DNA from: Pelosinus baikalensis
GTDB lineage: Bacteria > Bacillota > Negativicutes > DSM-13327
Direction: 5' to 3'
Assembly: GCF_020819555.1 (NCBI RefSeq)
Contig: NZ_JAJHJB010000021.1
Span: forward strand, 36,337-100,336
DNA: 64,000 nucleotides
Shown here piece by piece: positions 37,701-47,000 of the stretch (its first letter is position 1; each line of letters starts with the position of its first letter). The notes under the pieces were generated by a model that worked only from the letters and a program-made list of their open reading frames with translations, was not told the DNA's origin and did not search any database. A program made the position numbers and the translations under genes.

Positions 37701-40700
37701 CAGCTGAATCCCATTGTATCCATCTGCCAAAATTCCTGCAGCCTGCTCCACTGCTGCTCGAGCCATCTCAATATAAGCCATCCCAGGCAAGACCCTCTGC
37801 CCCTTCACTACATGATCTGATAAGAAAAATTCCCGACCTGTAAAAGTTGAACTAAACCGCTGTTCTGAGAGATTAGAAGTATTTTGATGCAACAGGGGAT
37901 GAATCGAGGCGGTACTTAAAGTCTCGCATACCCTATCATTAGATTTAATTTCTTCTGCAGACGGCCAATAACGCTCTCTAGTAAAAGGATAGGTAGGTAA
38001 ACCAATACGTTGAGGTTTTGTATTGCCGTATAGCTTGTTCCAATCAAAAGATATACCCTTGATCCAAAATCCGATCAATTTTGCAGCTTCTTTATAATGA
38101 ATCCACTTTTCAATTGCTTCCTGAATGTCTTCATCTGCTACTACAGTAGCCATAGCCTCTTTATTGCGTTTGACTTGACCGCGATAAAGGTCACTATCCT
38201 GTCCTTCCAGAAAACCTTTCAGCTTTTCTGTCAGTTCTTTTATGGATCCTACAATCAAGCCTAGACGTTCTTCCATAGCTTCGCGTCCCACTTGAAGTGT
38301 ATAGGCTATATCGGCCAGACTACTACCAGAAAATTGTTGCTCTTGAATCGCACTTAATAATTGCTGCGCCTGCTCTTTAAGACGTCCTTCATTCTTAGCA
38401 GACAATACGATAATTGCTGGGTTCGTAGCCGTGATTTCTATTTTGGGACGTTCCTGATTCCTAGGAATATATTCTTCAATGATGACGTGGGCGTTTGATC
38501 CGCCCGCCCCGAAGGATGATATCCCAGCTCTTCTCGGTACTTTCTCTCCATTGATTGTTGGTCGTTCCCAATACTCCGTATTTTCTTGTACCACAAAAGG
38601 TGTTTGCCCAAAATCAATATTTGGATTTAAGCCTTTTCCATGCATTACATTTTTTACTAACGTTTGATGTTTGAGCTGCAAAAGAACTTTTGTTACTTGA
38701 CTAATCCCCGCAGCAGCCTCTGTATGTCCAATATTTGACTTTACAGAAGAAATAGAACAATATCCCGTATCTTTCGTATATTTTCGAAACACATCAGTTA
38801 ATCCTGTTATTTCAATTGGATCACCTAACGATGTCCCTGTTCCATGAGCTTCAATACAACTAATACTGCGAGGGTTAATTCGACTTTGTTTCAATGCCGT
38901 TTCAATTGCCAAAGATTGTGATACTGGGCTAGGAATCGAATAACCATTGGTCTTTCCTGCATGACTAACAGAAGTTCCTTTAATAATACCGTAAATAATA
39001 TCGTTGTCGTCAATTGCAGCCTGCAAAGGCTTTAAGAAAATTGCGCCTACTGCTTCTGAAGGAACATAACCTGTCCCCCCTTCACAAAATGCCCGACAGC
39101 GCCCATCCGAAGCGTTAAATTGTCCTTGAGAAATTGTAATATATTTACTTGGGTGAAGAGATAAATTAACTCCTCCAGCAATTGCCATACGTGACTGTCC
39201 GCTACGTATACTTTCACAAGCTAAATGAACTGCATAAAGTGATGATGCGCAAGCAGTATCCACAGTCAAACTGGGACCAGTAAAGTTCATTACATAAGAT
39301 ACTCGATTTGCAATAGAAAATATCTGACTGTTTACTGGAAACATATCTTGCTTAGCTCTCTGTGCGGCTTCCATCATCAGTAACTGATAATTATTAAATG
39401 ATGCACCAACAAATACACCAATTTGATTACCATACCCATCTTGTTTCAAAGTTTTCCGGGTATATCCAGAGTTTTCGATACATTCCCAAGCCACTTCTAA
39501 AAATAATCGTTCTTGCGGATCCATATACATAGTATCTCTTGGCGAAATATTAAAAAATAAAGGATCAAAACAATCAATATTTTCTAAAAAACCACCCCAT
39601 TTGCTATAGCTGAGACCTTGAGCGGCAGCTTTAGTGCGATCAGGTTCGAAGAATCCATCTAATGACCAACGATTGGCAGGAATTTCTTCGATACAATCCT
39701 TACCTATATACAAATTACGCCAAAATTGATCCAGGGTTGCGGCTTGTGGATAACGTCCGGCAACTCCAATAATTGCGATATCGGTATTATATGCGTGAAG
39801 ATTCGAAACAGATGAAGCCATAGACCTTGAGGAACGTGTCGTGGAACGCATTGAAACCGGAGTTGGAATCTTTTTTAAGAATTTTCGTTTCTGCGTTGAT
39901 GTAGATAAGTTAGTCTTATTAGCCAATACAGAGATTGCATCTGGATATTCTTCTACAAAATAAGCCCCTAAAGCCTGAATATTATTATATTTAAAAAATA
40001 AGGTAGCATCTAATTTTCCTACCCATTGCTCAATTTTTTGATTAAGCTGAACAATCATTATAGAATCCAATCCCAATTCTTCAAAAGATACCTCTGTATC
40101 CAATCTATGAATCGGAATTTTTGTAATTCCTGCCATTAAATCTTTTACATGTTCTATTGAAGCTACTTTTAAAGTTTCAATATCAGTGTTAATGATTGCA
40201 TCGGGATTCCCTTCAGTTTGTACTTTGCTACTACTTGTATTTAATGTTAAGTTCTCTTCAACTATTGTATAAAATTCAATCCCCTTCATCCGTACACAAA
40301 TCGTCCCCTGCGCATCACAAAAATCAATATCAATTTTCTGCATCTTATCTCCTGCTGTACTACCTTCACTGTAGCCAACTACAGCCCATTTTGCAGAAGA
40401 GCATTTATTAAAAATTTCAAGTTCTTGCAGAGAAATAGGCAGACTTAGCTCAAGATCACCAAAGTCCTCCACTAAACCTACTGTAGCCTGCAATGCTGAA
40501 ACCATTATACTAGGATGCAGGACGAATTGATCTAAGGAATCAAAACCGAAAGAAGGTAAAGACAATTCCGTCAATACTTGACCGGATCCTACATACACCT
40601 TCTCAATCCCCTGGTAAGTTGGACCGTAATCGATCCCTACCCCCTTATAGACCTCATAGCATTGGCTGGCAGTAAGAGTATTCTTACTACACTCACCCTG

Positions 40701-43169
40701 CAAGGCTACAATATCTACAATGGGAGCCTCGGTGGTCCTGCCTAGGATTACGGTGCCTTGACTGTACACTACGGGTTCTACATCAATTTCTTCCGCTCCG
40801 CTATAGATTTCATAATTAATTTCTCCATGATGCTCAGAGAAGAGACCAATGTTTACCTGCACTGGCTGCTCAACCACAATAGGTTGAGCCCAAACCACAT
40901 TTTTGATCCTCATCCCAGAACCATCTCCAAATGCTCCCGTGGCTTGTTCTACTGCTGCCCGCACCATCTCAAGATAGACCACCCCAGGCAAGACTTTTTG
41001 CCCCTTCATGATATGGTCAGCCAGGAAAAATTCCTTACCTGTGAATATTGAACTGAACCGCTGTTCAGAAAGATCTGAGGTATTTTTATGCAGCAAAGGA
41101 TGGATTGCTACTACAGTATCTTGGTTTATTGTATTGCTAAATTGGGTAATGCCTTCAGGTATCCAGTAACGTTCCTTGGCAAATGGATAGGTAGGTAAAC
41201 TAATTCGACGAGGTTTAGGATCACCATATAGTTTGTTCCAATCAATATTTAAACCCTTTACCCATAATTCGGCAACTTTGATGAGTTTTCCCTTTCTGAC
41301 CCAAGTTTGCAGTAAAGTGTTCGCATCTTCATCTGATTCGAAGATCACTATCCCCTCTCTGCTCTTTTTTACCTGACCAGTCAAAACTCCCACCGATGTA
41401 TTGTTATCAATAAACCCCTCTAATTTTTTTAATAATGCTTTGCGCGAATCTGCTAAGAAAGCCAGGCGGTAATTCATTGCCTCCCGACCTACCTGTAACG
41501 TGTAGGCCATATTCTCCACGGAAAGCTCTTCATGGGCTTCAATAAAGCTTTTCATGGATTCCACGTAAGCTCTTAATTGTTGCTCGCTTTTTGCCGATAA
41601 TACGAATATTGTGGAGTTTTTTGGAATAACAGCAATAGATGTTCTATCGTTAGACACCTTTGGAATATATTCCTCAATAACAACATGAGCATTCGTTCCG
41701 CTAAAACCAAAGGCACTTACACTCGCCCTTCGAGGAATTCCTGAAGCTACTTTCCAAGGTTGTAATCTAGTGTTGACATAAAACGGAGATTCTTCGAAAT
41801 TAAAATGTTCATTAGGAGTTTTAAAATTTAAAGTAGGTACAAGCTTTTTATGTTTCAAACATAACAATACTTTTTGAATACTCGCTACCCCAGCTGCCCC
41901 AGAAGTATGTCCAATATTACTTTTTACCGAGCCTATTGCACAATATTTCTTTTGATTTGTTCTTTCTTTAAAAACTTTTGATAATGCTTCTAATTCAATA
42001 GGATCCCCCAGCTTTGTTCCCGTCCCATGCATTTCAACATAACTAATGCTTTCAGGATGTATATTATTGTATATACTTCGTTCTAATTCAATTTGACTAT
42101 TCACACTGGGAGCGGTAATCCCATTTGTTTTACCATCCTGGTTGATTCCTGAATCAATGATAACGCCATATATATGGTCATTATCAGCTTCAGCATCTCT
42201 TACTCTTTTTAATACCAATGCACCGACGCCTTCTCCTGGAACAAAGCCATTGGCACTATTATCAAAGGTTTTGCATTGACCATCAGGTGATAACATCCCT
42301 GCCGAACACATACTGATATACGACTCTGGCGCCAGATATAGACTGACACCACCAACCAATGCCATATCAATTTCCTTGTTTAATAACGCTTGGCGAGCCA
42401 AATGTATTGCTACTAGCGATGAGGAACATGCCGTATCAATCGGTATTGCCGGTCCTTTCAGATTCAGGAAATAGGGGATACGCGCCGCTGCAATAGCGTA
42501 ACTGTTACCAGTTATATTCGTTAGTCCAGTTTGATTTTTATACAACATCATACCATATTCATTACTCATAATCCCGAGATACACACCACATCTTTTGTTA
42601 CTCAATAATTGCTGGCTATAGCCGGCATCTTCAAATGCCTTATATCCTTCTTGTAAAAAAATACGATGTTGCGGATCCATAGTTTCGGCTTCTGTTGGAG
42701 AGATATTAAAAAACAATGAATCAAAATAGTCGACGCCGTCTAATAACCCTAACGATTTACAATATATTTTCCCTATCTGGGAAGGCCGCGGATCATAATA
42801 TTGATTTACATCCCAACGATCCTTTGGGATTTCCTTGATCGAATTTTTAGCATGAATTAAGTTATCCCAATATTGATCCAAATCACTTGCATCAGGATAT
42901 CTTCCGGATATCCCGACTATGGCGATGGCTTCCTTATACTCTGATGATGCAGGACGATATTCTTCTCTCTTAGGTTCCTTTTTTTCTTGAACTGATCCTT
43001 CCTTAACTTGGTATGATAACGGAGCTAACTGCTCTTTAGAAAACTCTAAGGAATGAACAATCTCGGGTTTCTCTGATACATTTTTTCCCTTTTTCAGCAA
43101 TTCTATTTCTGCATCTTTATAACTAATCTCCCCCGCTTGAAGTGCACGTAAAACATCTCTCGAATTCAT
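31743..43169 (-). CDS. trans-AT polyketide synthase C, terminal, with thioesterase
   Basis: A 3808-residue megasynthase. Approximate order: N-terminal docking helix pair (1-30, VLRALQAGEISYKDAEIELL); KS (80-500, DTACSSSL near 247); DH (690-950, ADHIMKG His but HPSIMVSALQ with Val for Asp); ACP (Ser near 1035); KS (1128-1560, DTACASSL); DH (1757-2010, DHVVKG and HPSLMDAALQ intact); KR (2240-2440, TGGAGGLG, QADYAAANAF); two ACPs (Ser near 2547 and 2655, YGFDS); KS (2750-3175, EAACAST, atypical HGIAS); ACP (Ser near 3416); TE (3480-3760, GYSLGG, late NHF His); basic tail. There is no AT domain. GGAGG stands 7 nt before the ATG. TE at the end makes this the last chain-extension protein; it follows the PksI homologue. 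Confidence 0.95.
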   Translation of the reverse strand: MNSRDVLRALQAGEISYKDAEIELLKKGKNVSEKPEIVHSLEFSKEQLAPLSYQVKEGSVQEKKEPKREEYRPASSEYKEAIAIVGISGRYPDASDLDQYWDNLIHAKNSIKEIPKDRWDVNQYYDPRPSQIGKIYCKSLGLLDGVDYFDSLFFNISPTEAETMDPQHRIFLQEGYKAFEDAGYSQQLLSNKRCGVYLGIMSNEYGMMLYKNQTGLTNITGNSYAIAAARIPYFLNLKGPAIPIDTACSSSLVAIHLARQALLNKEIDMALVGGVSLYLAPESYISMCSAGMLSPDGQCKTFDNSANGFVPGEGVGALVLKRVRDAEADNDHIYGVIIDSGINQDGKTNGITAPSVNSQIELERSIYNNIHPESISYVEMHGTGTKLGDPIELEALSKVFKERTNQKKYCAIGSVKSNIGHTSGAAGVASIQKVLLCLKHKKLVPTLNFKTPNEHFNFEESPFYVNTRLQPWKVASGIPRRASVSAFGFSGTNAHVVIEEYIPKVSNDRTSIAVIPKNSTIFVLSAKSEQQLRAYVESMKSFIEAHEELSVENMAYTLQVGREAMNYRLAFLADSRKALLKKLEGFIDNNTSVGVLTGQVKKSREGIVIFESDEDANTLLQTWVRKGKLIKVAELWVKGLNIDWNKLYGDPKPRRISLPTYPFAKERYWIPEGITQFSNTINQDTVVAIHPLLHKNTSDLSEQRFSSIFTGKEFFLADHIMKGQKVLPGVVYLEMVRAAVEQATGAFGDGSGMRIKNVVWAQPIVVEQPVQVNIGLFSEHHGEINYEIYSGAEEIDVEPVVYSQGTVILGRTTEAPIVDIVALQGECSKNTLTASQCYEVYKGVGIDYGPTYQGIEKVYVGSGQVLTELSLPSFGFDSLDQFVLHPSIMVSALQATVGLVEDFGDLELSLPISLQELEIFNKCSSAKWAVVGYSEGSTAGDKMQKIDIDFCDAQGTICVRMKGIEFYTIVEENLTLNTSSSKVQTEGNPDAIINTDIETLKVASIEHVKDLMAGITKIPIHRLDTEVSFEELGLDSIMIVQLNQKIEQWVGKLDATLFFKYNNIQALGAYFVEEYPDAISVLANKTNLSTSTQKRKFLKKIPTPVSMRSTTRSSRSMASSVSNLHAYNTDIAIIGVAGRYPQAATLDQFWRNLYIGKDCIEEIPANRWSLDGFFEPDRTKAAAQGLSYSKWGGFLENIDCFDPLFFNISPRDTMYMDPQERLFLEVAWECIENSGYTRKTLKQDGYGNQIGVFVGASFNNYQLLMMEAAQRAKQDMFPVNSQIFSIANRVSYVMNFTGPSLTVDTACASSLYAVHLACESIRSGQSRMAIAGGVNLSLHPSKYITISQGQFNASDGRCRAFCEGGTGYVPSEAVGAIFLKPLQAAIDDNDIIYGIIKGTSVSHAGKTNGYSIPSPVSQSLAIETALKQSRINPRSISCIEAHGTGTSLGDPIEITGLTDVFRKYTKDTGYCSISSVKSNIGHTEAAAGISQVTKVLLQLKHQTLVKNVMHGKGLNPNIDFGQTPFVVQENTEYWERPTINGEKVPRRAGISSFGAGGSNAHVIIEEYIPRNQERPKIEITATNPAIIVLSAKNEGRLKEQAQQLLSAIQEQQFSGSSLADIAYTLQVGREAMEERLGLIVGSIKELTEKLKGFLEGQDSDLYRGQVKRNKEAMATVVADEDIQEAIEKWIHYKEAAKLIGFWIKGISFDWNKLYGNTKPQRIGLPTYPFTRERYWPSAEEIKSNDRVCETLSTASIHPLLHQNTSNLSEQRFSSTFTGREFFLSDHVVKGQRVLPGMAYIEMARAAVEQAAGILADGYNGIQLKNVVWARPVAVGNQPVQIHIGLYPEGNGVIDYEIYSESGSIDIEPIVHSQGRALLSTVGKVPALNLKTLQAQCSQSSLNSNQCYEAFKAIGINYGPGHQGINMVYVGHDQVLAKLSLPVSVSETKDQFTLHPSLMDAALQASIGLMMSTGDLKIAGNIASLKPSLPFALQSLEIIEKCSSAMWALVRYSDGSKAGDKVQKLDIDLCDEQGNICVRMKKFSSRVLEGEVGTAASLTNNEMMILEPYWQEQGLSEEAKSAEYIHHVVMLCELDEMSKESIKNQINGVRCLVLQSSQKGIEERFRSYVVQAFEEIQRILKDKPKGKVLIQIVVSDLEGQQLFSGLSGLLKTAQLENPKLIGQLIEVEVRQNAEEIVKVLKENSQSSKDQQIRYYGGKRYVIGWSDIQVSQEKANIPWKDRGVYLITGGAGGLGLIFAEEIVHRVKDATLVLTGRSLLSEDKQAQLKELETLGARVVYKQVDVTQEKAVIDLFQNIQEEFGSLNGIIHGAGVIRDKFILKKNGDEVQEVLAPKVNGMVNLDRVSKDLPLDFFIVFSSGVGVMGNIGQADYAAANAFMDNYAKYRNNMVALNQRQGKTLSINWPLWKEGGMSVNAAIENMIWQSTGMIAMQTSTGIKALYQGLAFGKDQVRVMEGNSARIKQKLFSMATSITKITEKASVSSTSSVGIDTDNLLEKVQVSLTQIVSKLLKVKSEDIDLETDLSEYGFDSITLTEFANIINQENKIEVAPTMFFEQPTLHNIAAYLIEEHQSVFATRFGVQKNLKLEKAVVASEDTIEIDTSNLFDKVVASLIQIVSKLLNVKVEDIDVDTDLSEYGFDSVTLTEFANIINQENKIEVAPTMFFEQPTLYSLATYLIEEHQSVFAARFGVQTRTRTPVQAVEDEKEERPPSKRQRSRFARTMTLFPEKMESLTPEPIAIVGMSGTFPMASDVNEFWENLVEGKDCITEIPKDRWDWREYYGDPAVNKTNIKWGGFIDGVDRFDSLFFGISPREAEFIDPQQRLLMTYIWKAIEDAGITPKALSQSTTGVFITAGLSEYTDIVKMSSNNPLSITNAIPSIIPNRISYALNLHGPSEYCEAACASTFVALHRAIQSIYHHECEQAIVGAVNLLLSPRGFIGFEAMGYLSPKGQAKSFQASANGYVRSEGAGAIIIKPLHKAIENGDHIYAVIKGTGVSHGGKGMSLTAPNANGMKAAMLQAYQEANIDPRTVAYIEAHGIASPLGDGIEINALKAGYQELETAYSRNSKEASPCYISSLKPCIGHGEIVSGMAGLFKVVLAIRNKIIPGVPGYKILNENISLKGSSFKITAENQNWNAFTDEKGKNLPRRASINSYGFGGTNTHVVLEEYISSREKMNQMTAEIQPHVLVFSAKNADRLLESVQQMLDFIELNKEISLPDFAYTLQVGREAMEFRLAMIVNNQEEITQGLKEYLRTIKEDGEVDTSIRIFTGNLEEDHSKIKSLLSGKIEETVVQMLLAEKDLGKIALYWTQGGKIPWETLYEGQEARRISLPTYPFEKRRCWIESGHKSKLIIEQHRLQDSIVSAAAPASRQVVNIISGLLGLTPAEINLNKPINEYGFDSIILMQLLQQLQAQVDPTIDLVKLQESRTIQDIVNVVQLQSENRSMLLRQHTNLALLSTWSQFPELIRLNQGSKGRPVFWFHDAQGGVVNYKAIAQKSQRPFYGIQAQGWVNNQSFLHGIQQIASYYAHIVQTVQPEGPYDLGGYSLGGCLAYEVTRQLQELGQVVDTITIVDTFDSLGLKHINLSQKSRILQGVNLELAATIQQDSGNLAQTLVHRDEVTSNMEDEEFLQQLIMLATGRGLTKTKTQLYTLIQRFVKIQQSYELDSYSVLPLPDPQAVTCYYFRNKSRLFMGELEPYLTIATGEISSDHVNYWEEWKQLFPKFYLMDADSSNHFMILSEPKAYETILAFCEKLYSGKVLSTTFLKSFIKKHMAIQEVQREEMVTKKTVKKE
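35068..35630 (-). repeat. tandem ACP didomain, 330-bp direct repeat
   Basis: Two ACP-coding units of PKS C repeat with a period of 330 bp (110 aa; AATCAAATCC occurs at 35201 and 35531). Both have YGFDS with intact Ser and nearly identical flanks (TEFANIINQENKIEVAPTMF). Confidence 0.85.
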
Positions 43170-43250
43170 CCATATTCCTCCTTTTTGAAATTCCTATAAA
43201 ATTAATTACAAGGAGCATTGCCTATCATTTTGTGGTTGTAAATTAAAGTG

Positions 43251-44000
43251 TTACTTCCCAAATAAGGAAATAATTCGATCTTTAACCTCTGGTTGATGAA
43301 ATGTCTTGTCATGCATTTCAATCTCATGCTCAATCACTTTAGGAAGTTTTTCCCGTAAGGAGGCAACTAAATAATCTTTTAACGTAATTAATGACAGCCT
43401 TGGTTTTTCAGCTAGTTGCCGAGCCAATTCATATGCATAGTTCAATACTTCTGCCCGAGGCAGAACAGGAAATGGAATCCCACGTTTTTCAAGATCCGCT
43501 CCACGATAAGTACCTCCATTCAACAATAATTCTTCTGCCAGACTTAACCCTAACTTTTCAGGAAAAATGCAGGTTGCACCCATGCCAGGTGTAAATCCAT
43601 ATTTCATAAAATTAGAAGTATAAACACTTTCTCGACCCAATATCACAAAATCAGCAAATAATCCTAAAGCAAAACCGCCTCCAATTCCATGACCCTGCAT
43701 CGCTGCAATCACAGGAATTTTACAATCCAATGCAAGGCTATAAATGTTCCCATCGGTAAATTTAAGTGTTCCATCATAGATGCCTAATAACAAATCCTGG
43801 GTTCCACCAGAGGAAAAATAGGTGTCATAGCCGGTTAGGATAACTACCTTATAGCTTGAATTATCTTGAATTGAAGTAAATGCTTCCATTAGACCACTCA
43901 TCAATTCTTTGGAAAATGTATTTTTATAAACCCTGTCTTGCATTGTTACTTGAACAATTCCCGGTTCGATTTCATGTAAACTAACCACAGATTGTGTCAT
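43251..44000 (-). CDS. pksI: enoyl-CoA hydratase/isomerase-family decarboxylase, PksI-like (ECH2)
   Basis: A 249-residue crotonase-fold protein that strongly resembles Bacillus PksI, the ECH2 enzyme that decarboxylates the ACP-bound glutaconyl intermediate in beta-branching. Shared marks are NTFSKEL, VVILTGYDTYFSSGGTQ, IPVIAAMQGHGIGGGFALG (oxyanion hole), FMKYGFTPGMGAT and YRGADLEKRGIPF. The start is set at 44000 (MTQSVVSLHE), behind GGGAGAG, giving the same length as PksI. It lies between PKS B, which ends in a triple ACP, and PKS C, the arrangement expected for acting on that ACP. The partners HMG-CoA synthase, ECH1, donor ACP and decarboxylating KS are not in the window. Confidence 0.92.
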   Translation of the reverse strand: MTQSVVSLHEIEPGIVQVTMQDRVYKNTFSKELMSGLMEAFTSIQDNSSYKVVILTGYDTYFSSGGTQDLLLGIYDGTLKFTDGNIYSLALDCKIPVIAAMQGHGIGGGFALGLFADFVILGRESVYTSNFMKYGFTPGMGATCIFPEKLGLSLAEELLLNGGTYRGADLEKRGIPFPVLPRAEVLNYAYELARQLAEKPRLSLITLKDYLVASLREKLPKVIEHEIEMHDKTFHQPEVKDRIISLFGK

Positions 44001-44054
44001 TGTTTCTCTCCCTATCATTTTGCGTACTTTCGAAAAATTCAAAACGTTGGATTT

Positions 44055-44076
44055 ACTGCCCTCAAACGAGGGCAGT
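44055..44076. terminator. hairpin directly after the PKS B stop codon
   Basis: ACTGCCCTC, loop AAAC, GAGGGCAGT: 9 perfect pairs, beginning 3 nt past the PKS B stop. The T run is on the + strand side (TTTTTATTT), so it is a terminator for antisense transcription; on the PKS-coding strand it is a hairpin without a T tail, 55 nt before the pksI start. Confidence 0.6.
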
Positions 44077-44078
44077 TT

Positions 44079-47000
44079 TTATTTATCTTTTGAACGTAAT
44101 TGATTTAATAATTGATCAGCCTGATCAATATCTAAAGTACCCTGATGTACTTGCTGCAATATTTCAGTAAAGGAAAGAGATGGAGTTGATGTTAATAAGG
44201 GTTGATACAATTCTCTATTTTGTACATTAAGCTCGCTTACCAAAAATTGCGAGAAATCACGGATATTTGGATAATCATATGCCTTGGTGACCGAAACGGA
44301 AGTGCCGTACTTTTTATTGACAGCTTTAATCCATTCTACCCCTATGATTGAGTCCAATCCCATTTCAACAAAATTTTGGTCCGCATCGACATCACTCCGC
44401 TCCATGTACAAAGATTCTGCCAAGCTTGTTATCAACTCTTCTTTTAATGTTTCCACTGCAATATAAGACTGTAATGGAATGACCGTTCCTTGGCGTTCGA
44501 TCCACTCAGGTGCCGAAACATATGAGGTTATTGCTGTCCCTGTGGATAGCAATTCAGTGGTTTGCAAGGTAATCTTTGGTAAAGAATTTTCGTTAGCTAC
44601 AATAGTTGTACTGTCTGGAATGTTGTTGCCTTCCCTATTTAATTCACTTGCCAAAAATTCAGCAAACTCATGGACATTTGGATAATCATAGGTCTTGGTG
44701 GCAGAAATGGAAGTGCCGTACTGTTTATTGACAGCTTTAATCCATTCTACCCCTATGATTGAGTCCAAACCCATTTCAACAAAATTTTGGTCCACATCGA
44801 CATCACTCCGCTCCATGTACAAAGATTCTGCCAAGCTTGTTATCAACTCTTCTCGTAATGTTTCGACTGCGATGTAGGGCTGCAAAGAACTAACCCGCCC
44901 TTGTAGTTCGATCAGCTTAGGCGCCGAAGCATGTGAAGTTATTGCTGTTCCTGTGGATAGTAATTCACTACTTTGCAGGGTAATCTTTGGTGAAGACTGT
45001 TCAGCAGCTGCAAGCGTTGTACTGCTTGGAATTTTGTTGCCTTCCTTATTTAATTCACTTGCCAAAAATTCAGTAAACTGACGAATATTTGGATAATCAT
45101 AGACCTCAGTAGCCGAAATAAATGTACCGTACTGTTTATTGACAGCTTTAATCCATTCTACCCCTATGATTGAGTCCAAACCCATTTCAACGAAATTTTG
45201 ATCCACATCAACATCACTCCGCTGCAAGTATAAAGTTTCTGCCAAACTTGTTGTTAATTCGTCTTGCAATGTTTCTGTCATAATAGCTACATGACCTATA
45301 AATTCGTCATTATTTCCAGGTTGTGATAAAGAACTGCTGGCTGAGGATAATGTCATTGATTGTCTACATTGACTTGTTGGTTTACGTAGTGGAATTTGAG
45401 GATCTGGCAAATGTCGTAATAAAATCTCCCTTGGCTTTTTAGATTCACCGTTACTACTGCGATATGATAAAGAATTGGTGGCCGCCAACAATGTAATTGC
45501 TTGTCGGATTTGACTTGCTGGTTTGCTAAGTGAAATTTGTGCAACTGGCTGTTTAGGGAGATCAGACGCCGCATTTGGTTGTTGCAATGGCTGATTTGAG
45601 ACTGCAATAGTTGGTTTCATCGTGCTGCTTGACTTTGTTGTGCTCCCGGTTATCCAATAGCGTTGCTTGGCAAAAGGATAAGTAGGTAAACTGATACGCC
45701 GATGTTTTACATTTCTATGTAGCTTGTTCCAATCAAAAATCAAACCTTTGACCCAAAGATCGAGGATTTTTTCATATTTTCTTTTGCTTACCCATGCCTC
45801 AACTATTTTTGCCATATCTTCATCCGCTGCAAAAATAGCCATGCTTTCTTTATTTCGCTTAACCTGACCTCTATATAGATCTTCAATATTATCCTTACCT
45901 GTCACAAAAGATTTCAATTTTTCTACAAGATCTTGAATGGATCCAACAATTAAACCTAAGCGTTCTTCCATCGCTTCACGCCCTACTTGGAGCGTAAAGG
46001 CCATATCGGCCAACTTACTATCTGTGAATTGCTGCTCTTCGATCATAACCAACAAGTGCTGTGCCTGATCGTAGAGTCGCTCTTCATTCTTAGCCGATAG
46101 GACGATAATGGCCGGGTTCTGCGAGGTAACGTTTACCGGAGGATGTTCAAAACCTTTTGGAATGTATTCTTCAATCACTATATGGGCATTTGCACCTCCT
46201 GCCCCAAAAGATGAAATACCAGCGATTCGCGGATATTCTTTGATGACTCCATCAATTTCAATAACCGGTCGTTTCCACTCCGCAAGATCTTGCTGTACTA
46301 CAAATGGTGTTTTGGCAAAATTAATATTGGGATTCAATTTTTTGGCATGCAGACTTGAAACAAGTTTTTGATTTTTCATTTGCAATATAATCTTTGTAAC
46401 CCCTGCAATCCCTGCTGATGCTTCTAAATGTCCTATATTTGTTTTTACAGAACCAATGGCACAAAACCCTGTATCTGGGGTATCTTTGCGAAACGCTTGA
46501 GTGAGTCCTGTAATTTCGATTGGATCGCCCAATTTGGTCCCCGTTCCATGGGCTTCTATATAACTGACTGTCCGGGCATTTATCCCTACTTTATCCAGCG
46601 CTGCCCGAATGAGTTCGCCTTGAGCATTTGGGTTTGGTACCGTATATCCGTTAGTTTTGCCGCCGTGGTTAATACTAGTAGATCGGATAACAGCATAAAT
46701 ATTGTCCCCATCGGCAATGGCATTAGATAGTGGTTTGAGCAGCACGGCTCCAACGCCTTCACCAGCTACAAATCCATTACTTCCTTCTCCGAAACTCTTA
46801 CACTGTCCATCTACAGATAGCATTTGCTGCCCACATAACCCGGTATAGCTCGAAGGATGAAGATACAGATTCACCCCTCCTGCAATCGCCATTTCACATT
46901 CTCCACGATACATATGTTCACAGGCTTCATGAATCGCAGTTAATGAGGAAGAACACATCGTATCAATTGGCATGCTGGGACCTTTTAAATTGAATAGGTA

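Noticed and set aside
44220..45290. CRISPR-like or simple tandem repeat
   Set aside because: The 411-bp period is coding and corresponds to ACP plus linker units.
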